Assembly (NCBI RefSeq): GCF_013001025.1
Contig: NZ_CP053022.1
Location: 124,001-188,000, forward strand
Length of the DNA: 64,000 bases
DNA from: Sphingobium yanoikuyae
GTDB lineage: Bacteria > Pseudomonadota > Alphaproteobacteria > Sphingomonadales > Sphingomonadaceae
Reading direction: 5' to 3'
Shown here: positions 36,432 through 43,994 of the stretch, one piece after another
Position numbering within the stretch: position 1 is the stretch's first letter
Layout: the number at the start of each line of letters is the position of its first letter
Notes under the pieces: generated by a model
Told to the model about the DNA's origin: nothing
Databases searched by the model: none
Seen by the model: the letters and a program-made list of their open reading frames with translations, nothing else
Position numbers and translations under genes: made by a program

Positions 36432-38399
36432 CTAATTCGAACCAAGGGTCACTGAGCCGGAACCCGAGCGGGATCGGTCGCGCCCGTTCCAGGCGAACCC
36501 GACCGCAATGGCGACCGCCATCAGGAGTTGCGCCAGCACCGATTGCCAAGTGGGAAACACGCCGAGCATCGACAGCCGTGGCACGTCCGCGAGCGGTGCG
36601 ATGTTGATAAGGCCGGCTTCCTGGAGCGCGGCGACGCCTTTACCCGCCAGCACGACGGTCAGGACCGCCATGAGCCAGGAGCTATAGCGGAAGAACTGCG
36701 CGATCGGCAGCTTGCGACTGTAGCGAAGCATGGCCCAAGCGATCAGGCTGAGCAGTCCAATCGCCGACCCGGCCCCCGCGAGAAGCATCCCGTTGTCACC
36801 TTGCGCCGAAAGCGCGGCATAGAACAGGATCGTCTCGAAGACCTCGCGATAAACTACGACGAACGCCAGCCCGAACAGGAACCAGCCCGACCCGCCCGAG
36901 AGCGCCCGCGACATCTTCTCGCGAATATAGCGCTGCCACTGATCGGCCTGCGCCTTGCCGTGCATCCAAATCCCGACCGAGAGCAGCACGACCGCGGCGA
37001 ACAGCGAGCCAAACCCTTCCGTCAGCTCCCGGCTCGCACCGCTGATCCCGATCGCATAGGTGGCGACCGCCCAGGTGATCCCGCCCGCGATGATCGCGCT
37101 GACCCAGCCGCCATGCACGTACCGCAGCGCCTCGCCGCGCTCGGCTTTACGCAGGAACGCGATCATGGCGACAACGATGAGCAGGGCTTCGAGCCCTTCA
37201 CGCAGCAGGATCGTGAACGCGCCCAGGAACGTGGACGCTTCGGTGGCGGCATCAGGCGCGAGCGCCGCTTCCGCATCGTCGAAAAGGCCGCCCAGTACTG
37301 CGACCTTCTCCGCGAGATCATCGGGCGACGCGCCCCGGTCGATCGAGGCGCGGAACTCCCCCATCGCGCCCTCGATTCGACCCATCAGCGTCGCGTCGCG
37401 CGCGGTGAGTGTTGGCTCGATCGGCTCGAACCCATCGAGATAGGCCGACAGCGCCAGCTCTTTCGCCATGCGCGCATCGCCGCGCCGCGCAGCCGCCACG
37501 CTTTCGGCGAGTTTGGCGCGGGCGACCGCGAGCGAGCCGGGAGCCTGTTGTATCACCTGTTCGGGATGACGACGCAGGAACGCGAGCACTGGGTCAGCCT
37601 TGGCGTCGCCGATCGCCGCGCCGAGCGCGGCCGGGGTGAGCGCGACCAGGGTTTTCAGGTCCGGAATGCGCCGGCGAAGGGTCGGGTCGGATTTCCAAAG
37701 CCGCTCGCCTTCGCGCGCCTGCGCATCCGTGAAGGCGAAGCTCCCGGCTCGGAATGCTAACGCCCAGCGCTGATCGTTGGGCAGATCGGCGAAGCTCTGC
37801 ATCGCGGTCCCGTCGATGCCTTGCGTCACCACCTGATAGAGCGCGAACACGCTGCGCTGGCGCGCGCGCTCGGCATCGGTGAAAGCAATCGGGGGCGTAG
37901 CGAGCTTGGCGGCGTCAGGGCCACGGCCGTTGCCCGTCATCCCGTGGCAGGACGCGCAGGATTGTCGGAACAGGGCATCGCTGGAGACGAGGTTCGGAGC
38001 CTTATCGGGCGCGAGCGGCACCGGGTAGGCGCGCAACAGATCGGCCGCGAGCCCGTGCGCCAATGTTGCCACCTGTTCAGTCGGTCCCTTTTCCGCGATC
38101 ACCGCCTGGAGGTTGGCAGCCCGCTGGATGAGGGCTTGACGCTCCGGCTTCGCCGGCAGGCCCTGAAGCCGTGTCGAGACCGACGCGGCGAACTCCGTCA
38201 TCTCGGCATATTCCGACGTGCTCTTGATCCGACCGTTGGCGACCGCGCCGCCATAATCGACGGCCATATAGTCGAGCAGCCGCCATGCGGTTTGCACGTC
38301 GCCGGGTTCGGCGATTGCCGCAGCAGGGATCAGCAGCGCCGCGAGCGCGGAGAGCAGCCGCAACGAGAGCATTGCCCGGATCAACGCGAGCAGACGCAC
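36432..38399 (-). CDS. FTR1-family permease fused to cytochrome c (PbrT-like)
   Basis: About 655 residues. After a signal peptide comes a c-type cytochrome with the haem motif SCASCHG (about residues 147-153) and a downstream Met region. The C-terminal half is a seven-helix FTR1 permease with two REGLE-type motifs: REGLEALLIV and REVFETILFY. Such fusions occur in bacterial iron uptake and in PbrT, a lead-uptake protein linked to pbr operons. A GTG start at 38,399 overlaps the CDF stop by one base; ATG 38,372 (MLSLRLL) is an alternative and also keeps the signal peptide. Confidence 0.88.
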   Translation of the reverse strand: MRLLALIRAMLSLRLLSALAALLIPAAAIAEPGDVQTAWRLLDYMAVDYGGAVANGRIKSTSEYAEMTEFAASVSTRLQGLPAKPERQALIQRAANLQAVIAEKGPTEQVATLAHGLAADLLRAYPVPLAPDKAPNLVSSDALFRQSCASCHGMTGNGRGPDAAKLATPPIAFTDAERARQRSVFALYQVVTQGIDGTAMQSFADLPNDQRWALAFRAGSFAFTDAQAREGERLWKSDPTLRRRIPDLKTLVALTPAALGAAIGDAKADPVLAFLRRHPEQVIQQAPGSLAVARAKLAESVAAARRGDARMAKELALSAYLDGFEPIEPTLTARDATLMGRIEGAMGEFRASIDRGASPDDLAEKVAVLGGLFDDAEAALAPDAATEASTFLGAFTILLREGLEALLIVVAMIAFLRKAERGEALRYVHGGWVSAIIAGGITWAVATYAIGISGASRELTEGFGSLFAAVVLLSVGIWMHGKAQADQWQRYIREKMSRALSGGSGWFLFGLAFVVVYREVFETILFYAALSAQGDNGMLLAGAGSAIGLLSLIAWAMLRYSRKLPIAQFFRYSSWLMAVLTVVLAGKGVAALQEAGLINIAPLADVPRLSMLGVFPTWQSVLAQLLMAVAIAVGFAWNGRDRSRSGSGSVTLGSN

Positions 38400-39025
38400 T
38401 ACCGCTCTCCCAATTCGCGCCGAGCGCCAGTGACGATTTCATAAGCGGAGTGGAGGAACAGGAGGGCGATGAGGCCGGCGACGGCGAGGTCCGGCCAGGC
38501 GCTTCCTGTCCACGCCACCAGACCGGCCGCGGCGATCACCGCCACGTTGGCGAGCGCGTCGTTGCGGCTGAACAGCCAGATCGCGCGAACATTGGCGTCC
38601 CCTTCCCGGAAACGCGCAAGCACCAAGGCGGACACGACATTGATCGCGAGCGCGACAACGCCGATTGTGCCCATCAGTTCGGCATCGGGCGCGGTTGCGT
38701 TCAGGGCGCGCCAAATCGCGAAACCGATTACGCCCACGCCAAGCGCACCGAGAAACAACCCCTGCGTCAGCGCGACCTTTGCCCTCGCCCGTGCGGACCA
38801 GGCAAGCGCGAGAAGACCGATAAGGCTGATCGACCCGTCCCCGAGAAAATCGAGGGAATCCGCTTTCAGCGCTTGGCTATCGGCGATGAACCCGCCGAAC
38901 AGCTCGGCGACTCCGAAGCCGAGGTTGAGCACCACGACGGTCAGCAGCGCACGGCGATAGGCCGGATCGGTTTGCGCGCGCGCGGGCTCCCCGTGGCACC
39001 CGCAGCTTTCGGTAGAAGCATTCAT
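38399..39025 (-). CDS. CDF-family cation transporter, first gene of the metal operon
   Basis: A 208-residue CDF protein starting MNASTESCGCHGEPAR, a Cys/His-containing tail that may bind metal. Helix 2 has DSLDFLGDGS (D-x3-D), and helix 5 reads FSRNDALANVAV, again ND-x3-N instead of H-x3-D. The C-terminal cytoplasmic domain is missing. It is divergent from the MerR-type regulator and its start follows the operator at 39,033-39,063 closely. AAGGAAGG precedes the ATG. Confidence 0.87.
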   Translation of the reverse strand: MNASTESCGCHGEPARAQTDPAYRRALLTVVVLNLGFGVAELFGGFIADSQALKADSLDFLGDGSISLIGLLALAWSARARAKVALTQGLFLGALGVGVIGFAIWRALNATAPDAELMGTIGVVALAINVVSALVLARFREGDANVRAIWLFSRNDALANVAVIAAAGLVAWTGSAWPDLAVAGLIALLFLHSAYEIVTGARRELGER

Positions 39026-39032
39026 GCGGCCT

Positions 39033-39063
39033 TCCTTACCACCTCCAGTCGCTGTAGAAGCAA
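39033..39063 (-). promoter_or_regulatory. MerR-family promoter/operator for the CDF-FTR1-czc operon
   Basis: On the minus strand: TTGCTT, a 19-base spacer, TAAGGA. The spacer holds the imperfect dyad CTACAG-CGA-CTGGAG (one mismatch between the arms), the arrangement of PbrR/ZntR/CadR-type operators. The -10 element would be only about 7 bases from the ATG, implying a nearly leaderless mRNA or a different -10. A second dyad, GTGCGA/TCGCAT-like at 39,071-39,088, lies just upstream and could be the real or an extra operator. Confidence 0.6.
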
Positions 39064-39100
39064 GCGAAATGTGCGACACGTTCGCATAAGCAAGGATGGC

Positions 39101-39520
39101 ATGATGAAGCCGGTGATGATTGGGCAGCTCGCCAGCGAGACCTCGACGAAGGTGACGACGATCCGCTTTTATGAGTCGATCGGGTTGCTCCGATCCGCCC
39201 CTCGCACGGCGTCGGATCGCAGAACCTACGATGCCAGTGACATTGAGCGTTTGCACTTCATCCGCAACGGTCGCCGGCTTGGCTTCTCCGTCGACGAGAT
39301 CCGTTCGTTGATGGGGCTGGCGCAGAACCCGGACCAGGATTGTGGTGCCGCCTCAGCTATCGCTGCTCAGCACCTCAAGGATGTGGAGGAGAGACTGGCG
39401 CAACTCGCGGTGTTGCGGGATGAGTTGGCAATGCTCAGCCAGAGCTGCACCAAGGCGCGCATGGCCGATTGTCGGATCATGAAGGCGATCGGCAAAGGCC
39501 ACCCTCAAGCCGATCAATAA
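39101..39520 (+). CDS. MerR-family metal regulator (PbrR/CadR/ZntR group)
   Basis: A 139-residue MerR regulator starting MMKPVMIGQLASETS (ATG 39,101; 39,104 also possible). The helix-turn-helix TTIRFYESIGLL and wing SDRRTYD are present. Cys in DQDCGAAS and the C-terminal pair SCTKARMADC are the ligands used by the PbrR/CadR/ZntR group for Pb, Cd or Zn. It is divergent from the CDF-FTR1-czc operon and overlaps the retropepsin gene tail at its 3' end by a few bases. Confidence 0.9.
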   Translation: MMKPVMIGQLASETSTKVTTIRFYESIGLLRSAPRTASDRRTYDASDIERLHFIRNGRRLGFSVDEIRSLMGLAQNPDQDCGAASAIAAQHLKDVEERLAQLAVLRDELAMLSQSCTKARMADCRIMKAIGKGHPQADQ

Positions 39521-40397
39521 TAATCGGCCAGCCTGAGCTCGCGCACATCACCCGAGGCCATCGTCAGCTTTACGAGGGTGCCAGCAGGCCGGGAGCGCAC
39601 TTGCCAGAGCTCCCCACGCGTATAGTTCGCATCGATCGAATGGCCGTTCACCGCCACGATCCGGTCGCCGACCGCCCAGCCAGCCTTTTCCGCGGGACTG
39701 TTCGCCGCCACATGAACAACGGTGAGCGCCGTTGGTGAGGCTGCGAGGCCAAGGCCGCTACGGTCCTTCAGCATCGGCAGGCGACGACGAGGACCGAGTG
39801 GCCGGAGCCACACGAATCCGGCGGTCACGTCGAACACCACGTCGAATTGAGCGATCAGCGGTAGGCCGACATTGCCAACCGTGCTGGTGGAGAGCCAAGC
39901 TCTCATCCCGAGTGTGGGGACGTTCGAGACGCCAAGCCCTTCGATGTTGATGTTCTGGATCGTGAAAGCATCGTTGATACGCACACCATCGACGCCGCCG
40001 ATCGCCGCGGTCGAGACGAGCTTCCCGTTCAACAGCCCTTGATCGCGGGCATAGGCCGACGAGAGCATCAGCGCGGCCGAGCTGCCAAGATCGATCATCA
40101 AGGGCACGGGAGGCAAACCCGAGACGGAAGCTCGAATGAACAGCTCCTGCTTGGCACCGCGCCCGAGCGCGACAGCGCGCCAGTCGGGACCGGCGAGAAA
40201 CGTGCCTGACTTGACGACCGCCATACGCCTTTTCGCGAAATCGAGCGCGATGCAGCTACCCGTGAACATATCGGCACCGAGGAGGATATCGATCGGTCGT
40301 CCGAAGGCCGCCGACACTGAACTCAGATCACCAACGACGGCAAAGGGTAAGCGACGGGTTTCGCGGGCGAGCTGTACGTCGATGTCGCGGACCAGCA
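39514..40397 (-). pseudogene. Retropepsin-like aspartic protease with PDZ domain, N-terminus lost to a Tn3 end
   Basis: From 40,317 a 267-residue frame begins MSAAFGRPIDILLGADMF; the same frame stays open upstream to 40,397 (residues such as VQLARETRRLPFAVVGDLSSV) until the transposon repeat. The first protease-like half has ILLGADMF; the second retropepsin motif is LMIDLGSSAALMLS. A PDZ domain follows (NSPAEKAGWAVGDRIVAVNG). The N-terminal signal and part of the first lobe are missing, so it is broken unless an internal start is used. It converges on the MerR gene. Confidence 0.75.
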
Positions 40398-40450
40398 GGC
40401 GTCACCTCAAGCTTTGTACGCTGAACAACGATTTTCCGGACATAATGTGA
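40398..40450 (+). repeat. Terminal inverted repeat of a second, related Tn3 unit (IR2)
   Basis: Starts GGCGTCACCTCAAGC and matches IR1 (12,541-12,594, read inward on the other strand) over about 53-60 bases with roughly 11 differences. It lies 10 bases past the 3' end of tnpR, which fixes its orientation: outer end left, transposon to the right. It cuts the retropepsin gene. Confidence 0.75.
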
Positions 40451-40459
40451 ACATTGGTG

Positions 40460-41020
40460 TCAGGCAGCGGCGCGAAGGTACTGGTAGAGGGTTTCGCGGC
40501 TGATGCCCATGTCGCGCGCTATGGTCGCCTTGCGTTCACCGGCGGCAACGCGGCGGTGCAGATCGGCAATCATCTCATCCGAGAGCGACCGTTTCCGCCC
40601 CCGATAGGCGCCGCGCTGCCGAGCGATCGCAATGCCTTCGCGTTGCCGTTCGCGGATCAGAGCGCGCTCGAACTCAGCAAACGCACCCATGACCGAGAGC
40701 ATCAGATTGGCCATCGGGGAGTCCTCCCCCGAGAAGGACAGGCTTTCCTTCTCAAACTCGATCCGGATACCTCGCTTGGTGAGGCCCTGGACCAGCTTGC
40801 GCAGGTCATCCAGATTGCGGGCCAACCGATCCATGCTGTGGACGACGACGGTATCGCCTTCGCGGGCGAAAGTGAGCAGAGCCTCAAGCTGGGGGCGGTT
40901 GACGTCCTTGCCCGATGCCTTGTCGGTGAAGGTCCGATCGAGCGACTGACCTTCCAATTGGCGATCCACATTCTGATCGAACGTGCTGACCCGGACATAG
41001 CCGATCCGTTGCCCCTTCAC
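40460..41020 (-). CDS. tnpR: Tn3-family serine resolvase TnpR (second copy)
   Basis: 186 residues, close relative of the resolvase at 5646-6206 (I count about 19 substitutions). Ser12 in GYVRVS, HSMDRLARNL and IARDMGISRETLYQYL are conserved. Its upstream DNA keeps the conserved res block (41,105-41,153), but no transposase gene is next to it; an IS66 remnant lies there instead. It is therefore an orphan from a decayed transposon. Confidence 0.95.
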   Translation of the reverse strand: MKGQRIGYVRVSTFDQNVDRQLEGQSLDRTFTDKASGKDVNRPQLEALLTFAREGDTVVVHSMDRLARNLDDLRKLVQGLTKRGIRIEFEKESLSFSGEDSPMANLMLSVMGAFAEFERALIRERQREGIAIARQRGAYRGRKRSLSDEMIADLHRRVAAGERKATIARDMGISRETLYQYLRAAA

Positions 41021-41104
41021 TGCGCACTCTCTCCATCAAAATGTCAGGTTGAAATCTATGATACGTAACGAAATTCGTCAACAAATTCCGTTTATCACCC
41101 TAAT

Positions 41105-41153
41105 CTGACAGAAACCGCAGTACCGCCCTGACGTCCAGTTAGGCTATACTCCA
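41105..41153 (-). promoter_or_regulatory. Conserved res block upstream of the second tnpR
   Basis: Contains CTGACAGAAACCGC and GTTAGGCTATACTCCA, the reverse complement of the block at 5516-5564. Spacing to the tnpR start matches the other copy. Confidence 0.7.
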
Positions 41154-41161
41154 GATTGACG

Positions 41162-41272
41162 TTAAAGCTTTACCTTGACTGTCACGAGCGGCGCGCCCGC
41201 ATCTCCGATATCCCCCAGAGCCGCCTCCACGAACTCCTCCTATGGAATTGGAAGGCGGCAGCGCCTGGATTG
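41162..41272 (+). pseudogene. Remnant of an IS66-family transposase C-terminus
   Basis: A short frame with ARISDIPQSRLHELLLWNWK resembles the terminal element of IS66 transposases (RIADHxxxRLxELLPWxW). The flanking sequence does not continue the gene, and the frame then runs into unrelated residues. A decayed fragment only. Confidence 0.55.
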
Positions 41273-41673
41273 ACCATGGACAACGCGCCGGATTTTGATC
41301 GTTCCATTCCAAGTCCTCCTTTAAAACAGAAGGATATGGGCGATGCTAAACGTCATCTTCGTAACCGGGATCGCCGCAAAACGGCGTCACCACTCTCAAG
41401 TACGCAAACACCCACGGGCCACGTTTTTTTTTAACGGGGTATCAAGCCTCCAATAAGCCATCGGCCGCGACCCTCCCGCCCGCACCATAGCACGACCCGT
41501 TTCTACTGCGCACAGGCGGACTCAGCCGGCGACGGTTTTTTAGAAAGTCGCTGAACTCCGGCACGCGATCTTTCGTCATGACGGTCGTCACCTTGGCGAT
41601 TTTGGAGATATCCTCGCACGGATCGTCGTCGATCAGGACGATGGCGGCCAGTGAAGGGCGGATCGCAGCCTCT
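41273..41673. other. Degraded intergenic DNA between the IS66 remnant and flagellin
   Basis: No intact gene. On the minus strand (about 41,510-41,660) a frame encodes SLAAIVLIDDDPCEDISKIA and TKDRVPEFSDFLKN, which looks like protein sequence rather than noise but lacks a start and continues antisense into flagellin; it may be a gene remnant. A homopolymer of nine T (41,426-41,434) is also present. Confidence 0.4.
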
Positions 41674-43215
41674 TCATTCGAGAAGTTTGAGAACCTGTTG
41701 TTGAGTCTGATTGGCCTGGGCCAGCATCGCCGTGGCCGCCTGATTGAGAATCTGGGCCTTGGCGAGCGCAGCCGTTTCGGTAGAGAAGTCCGCATCCTCA
41801 ATCCGGGAGCGGGCATCGGCAAGGTTGGTGACGCCACTCGTGGTCAGGTTCACGGTGGCTTCCAGCCGGTTTTGAAAAGCTCCCAAATTGGTGCGGGCCG
41901 TCATCACCTGCGCAAGCGCTGCATCGATGACGTTCAACGCATCCAGCGCGCCCACCTTGACGCCGCCATAGCTCTTGTAGTGCGAATTGGTATATTCGAC
42001 ATAACCCAACGGATCCTCGTCCAGATGACCGTCCTGGTCGGCCATATGTATGTGGCTCGTGGCGACAACATTGCCGTTGCCGTCGTACAGCCGGCGCGGG
42101 TCTTCCATGTGAGGTTGGGATGGGTTGCTGCTATTATAGTCTCCGCTCAGGCTAGTGAGCGGGGTGTCTCCATCAGCCCGCCCGGTGGGACGATCCCAGA
42201 CAGGCACCATGGTGCCAGTGGCATCTTCACATAATGTAAGCGGAGCGCTGCTGACGATGCTATAGCCGCTGACCGTGACAAGGTGTGCGACTTCAGCATA
42301 GCCCGTATCATCGCCATAATTGCTATGCGGCACGTCTTGATTGGCTCTAGGGTTCAACGTCAGGTCGATGTTCTGGAGGCCGACAAAGCGGGTCCGACCA
42401 TTGCCCAGCGTCACGTCCGTGCCCAGCAGGGTGAAACCATCGGACGGGCTGTAGAACGTGGGAATGCCGATGTCGACCATGTCGCTGGCATTGGCGCCGG
42501 TCTGGATGCGGATCACGGCCTCTCCGGCCGAGCCTTTCCGATCTGCGGCGTGGGTGTGGGTGCTGACATAATAGGCGACATGGGCGCTGCCGCCGATCGT
42601 ATCTTCCCAACCTGTGCTGAAGACAGGATCGCTGCCGACATCGAAATGATCGGCGCCGGGAGCCAGATTATAGGCATCCTCCGCGTCGTCATCGCCATCA
42701 TGGCTGTTGTCATAGCCATGGGTGCCGCCATCGTCATTGCCGCCGACCATGAAGTCGGCGTCATTATTCCCGTCAAACGCCTTCACGCCCTTGCTAGTAT
42801 CGCTGAACAGGGTGATGCCGTTGAACTGCGTGTTCTTGAGCACATCCTCGATCTGGGTGGTCAATTGCGTGATTTCCGCCTGAATGTTTTTGCGGTCGTC
42901 TGCATTGGCGGTGCCGTTCGCCGCCTGGATGGTCAGTTCGCGCATCCGCTGGAGCATGTCGCTGACTTCGCCGAGCGCGCCTTCCGCGACCTGAGCCAGA
43001 GAAATGCCGTCATTGGCGTTGCGGATGCCCTGCTTCATGCCAGCGATCTGCGCCGTCATCTTGCTGGATATCGCAAGGCCCGCAGCATCGTCTGCGGCGG
43101 AATTTATGCGACGACCGGAGGACAGCCTCTCCATCGCCTGGCTGAGATTCTCGCTCGCCCGGCGAGATGCATTCTGCGCCCGCAAAGCAGCGCTATTCGA
43201 ATTGATTACCGCCAT
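41674..43215 (-). CDS. fliC: Flagellin with a long Asp/His-rich central domain
   Basis: A 513-residue flagellin. The N-terminal D0/D1 helices ([38 protein letters not shown]) and the C-terminal ones ([35 protein letters not shown]) are typical. The variable middle, about residues 140-410, is large and unusual: [40 protein letters not shown], many His, Asp, Gly and Asn. No other flagellar gene (hook, motor, export, chaperone) is in the window. An 8-bp inverted repeat lies about 66 bases upstream. Confidence 0.93.
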   Translation of the reverse strand: MAVINSNSAALRAQNASRRASENLSQAMERLSSGRRINSAADDAAGLAISSKMTAQIAGMKQGIRNANDGISLAQVAEGALGEVSDMLQRMRELTIQAANGTANADDRKNIQAEITQLTTQIEDVLKNTQFNGITLFSDTSKGVKAFDGNNDADFMVGGNDDGGTHGYDNSHDGDDDAEDAYNLAPGADHFDVGSDPVFSTGWEDTIGGSAHVAYYVSTHTHAADRKGSAGEAVIRIQTGANASDMVDIGIPTFYSPSDGFTLLGTDVTLGNGRTRFVGLQNIDLTLNPRANQDVPHSNYGDDTGYAEVAHLVTVSGYSIVSSAPLTLCEDATGTMVPVWDRPTGRADGDTPLTSLSGDYNSSNPSQPHMEDPRRLYDGNGNVVATSHIHMADQDGHLDEDPLGYVEYTNSHYKSYGGVKVGALDALNVIDAALAQVMTARTNLGAFQNRLEATVNLTTSGVTNLADARSRIEDADFSTETAALAKAQILNQAATAMLAQANQTQQQVLKLLE

Positions 43216-43280
43216 GCAATGCGTCCCCGTTCATCCCCCTCAGTTTACCTTCGAAAATATGCGTTGCTTTGCGACTGTCC

Positions 43281-43301
43281 AATCCGGGATAAACCCGGAT
43301 T
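43281..43301. promoter_or_regulatory. Inverted repeat upstream of flagellin
   Basis: AATCCGGG-ATAAA-CCCGGATT, a perfect 8-bp palindrome with a five-base spacer, 66 bases before the flagellin ATG. Could be an operator or mRNA leader hairpin; no sigma-28 or sigma-54 promoter could be assigned with confidence. Confidence 0.5.
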
Positions 43302-43454
43302 ACCAGCACAATCTGCTTGTAATGTCCCAAGTCCGCAATCAAGCTCAGCATGATATCGGTCCTTCGTCAACGCCGGGATAAAATTGGGCCACAGCTCACC
43401 GTAGCGCAACAGTTGGACCATTAGAATGTTTGTCGGAACCGCAAAGAGGCGAGC

Positions 43455-43733
43455 TTATGGCACCACCGTCAGTGGCCGATAGGCAACGCCGATCCGATTT
43501 TCGGCTGTGCCGCGCCGGCGCAGGATCGCGGCGATATAGCGCTCGGCCGACTCACAGTCGTTGAAGGCACGGACCTGGGCTTGGCCGCGTGCGCCGATCC
43601 GGCCCCAGCGGGTTTCAACGACGATCATATCGAATAGGTCGAAGCTGGCGACGATGCTGTAGCGCCGCCAAATATTGCGGCCTTCGTCGAGCGCCTCCAG
43701 TTCGATCGGGTCAGGGAGAATCGCGCCTTTCAT
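43455..43733 (-). CDS. WGR-domain protein
   Basis: A 92-residue protein that is essentially one WGR domain: ETRWGRIGARGQAQVRAFND carries the defining Trp-Gly-Arg. WGR domains bind nucleic acid ends in PARPs and occur alone in bacterial plasmids and genomes. The gene stands alone between flagellin and the SbcC-like operon. Role unknown. Confidence 0.85.
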   Translation of the reverse strand: MKGAILPDPIELEALDEGRNIWRRYSIVASFDLFDMIVVETRWGRIGARGQAQVRAFNDCESAERYIAAILRRRGTAENRIGVAYRPLTVVP

Positions 43734-43994
43734 AGCTCAAAGCCTACAAAATCAGCCCTGCGAAGTCCGACGACTTATCTGAATCAGTGGCGCGTGATTA
43801 ATTCACCCGCTGAATCAGTGAGGGCAAAGAGAGAAGGATGCAGCGATATAGGACAGCACCGCCTGTTCACATCGGTCACGCGCACCAGTCAAGAAATATG
43901 CTAGACCACATGTTCGCCTGAGGCTGGGCCAGCCCATCTCATAATATGACCGCAATTGGGCGAATATCCAAAAAACTGCGGGGCGCGCGCCTCG
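43734..43994. other. Intergenic gap between WGR gene and SbcC-like gene
   Basis: 261 bases with no frame I would call a gene. It should hold the WGR promoter and the end of the convergent-side SbcC transcript. I see no clear terminator hairpin. Confidence 0.5.

Noticed and set aside
36528..37760. Plus-strand frame of about 410 codons
   Set aside because: Antisense shadow of the FTR1-cytochrome c gene.
42283..43353. Plus-strand frame antisense to flagellin
   Set aside because: No motif, depends on the flagellin codon bias; flagellin itself has clear conserved ends.
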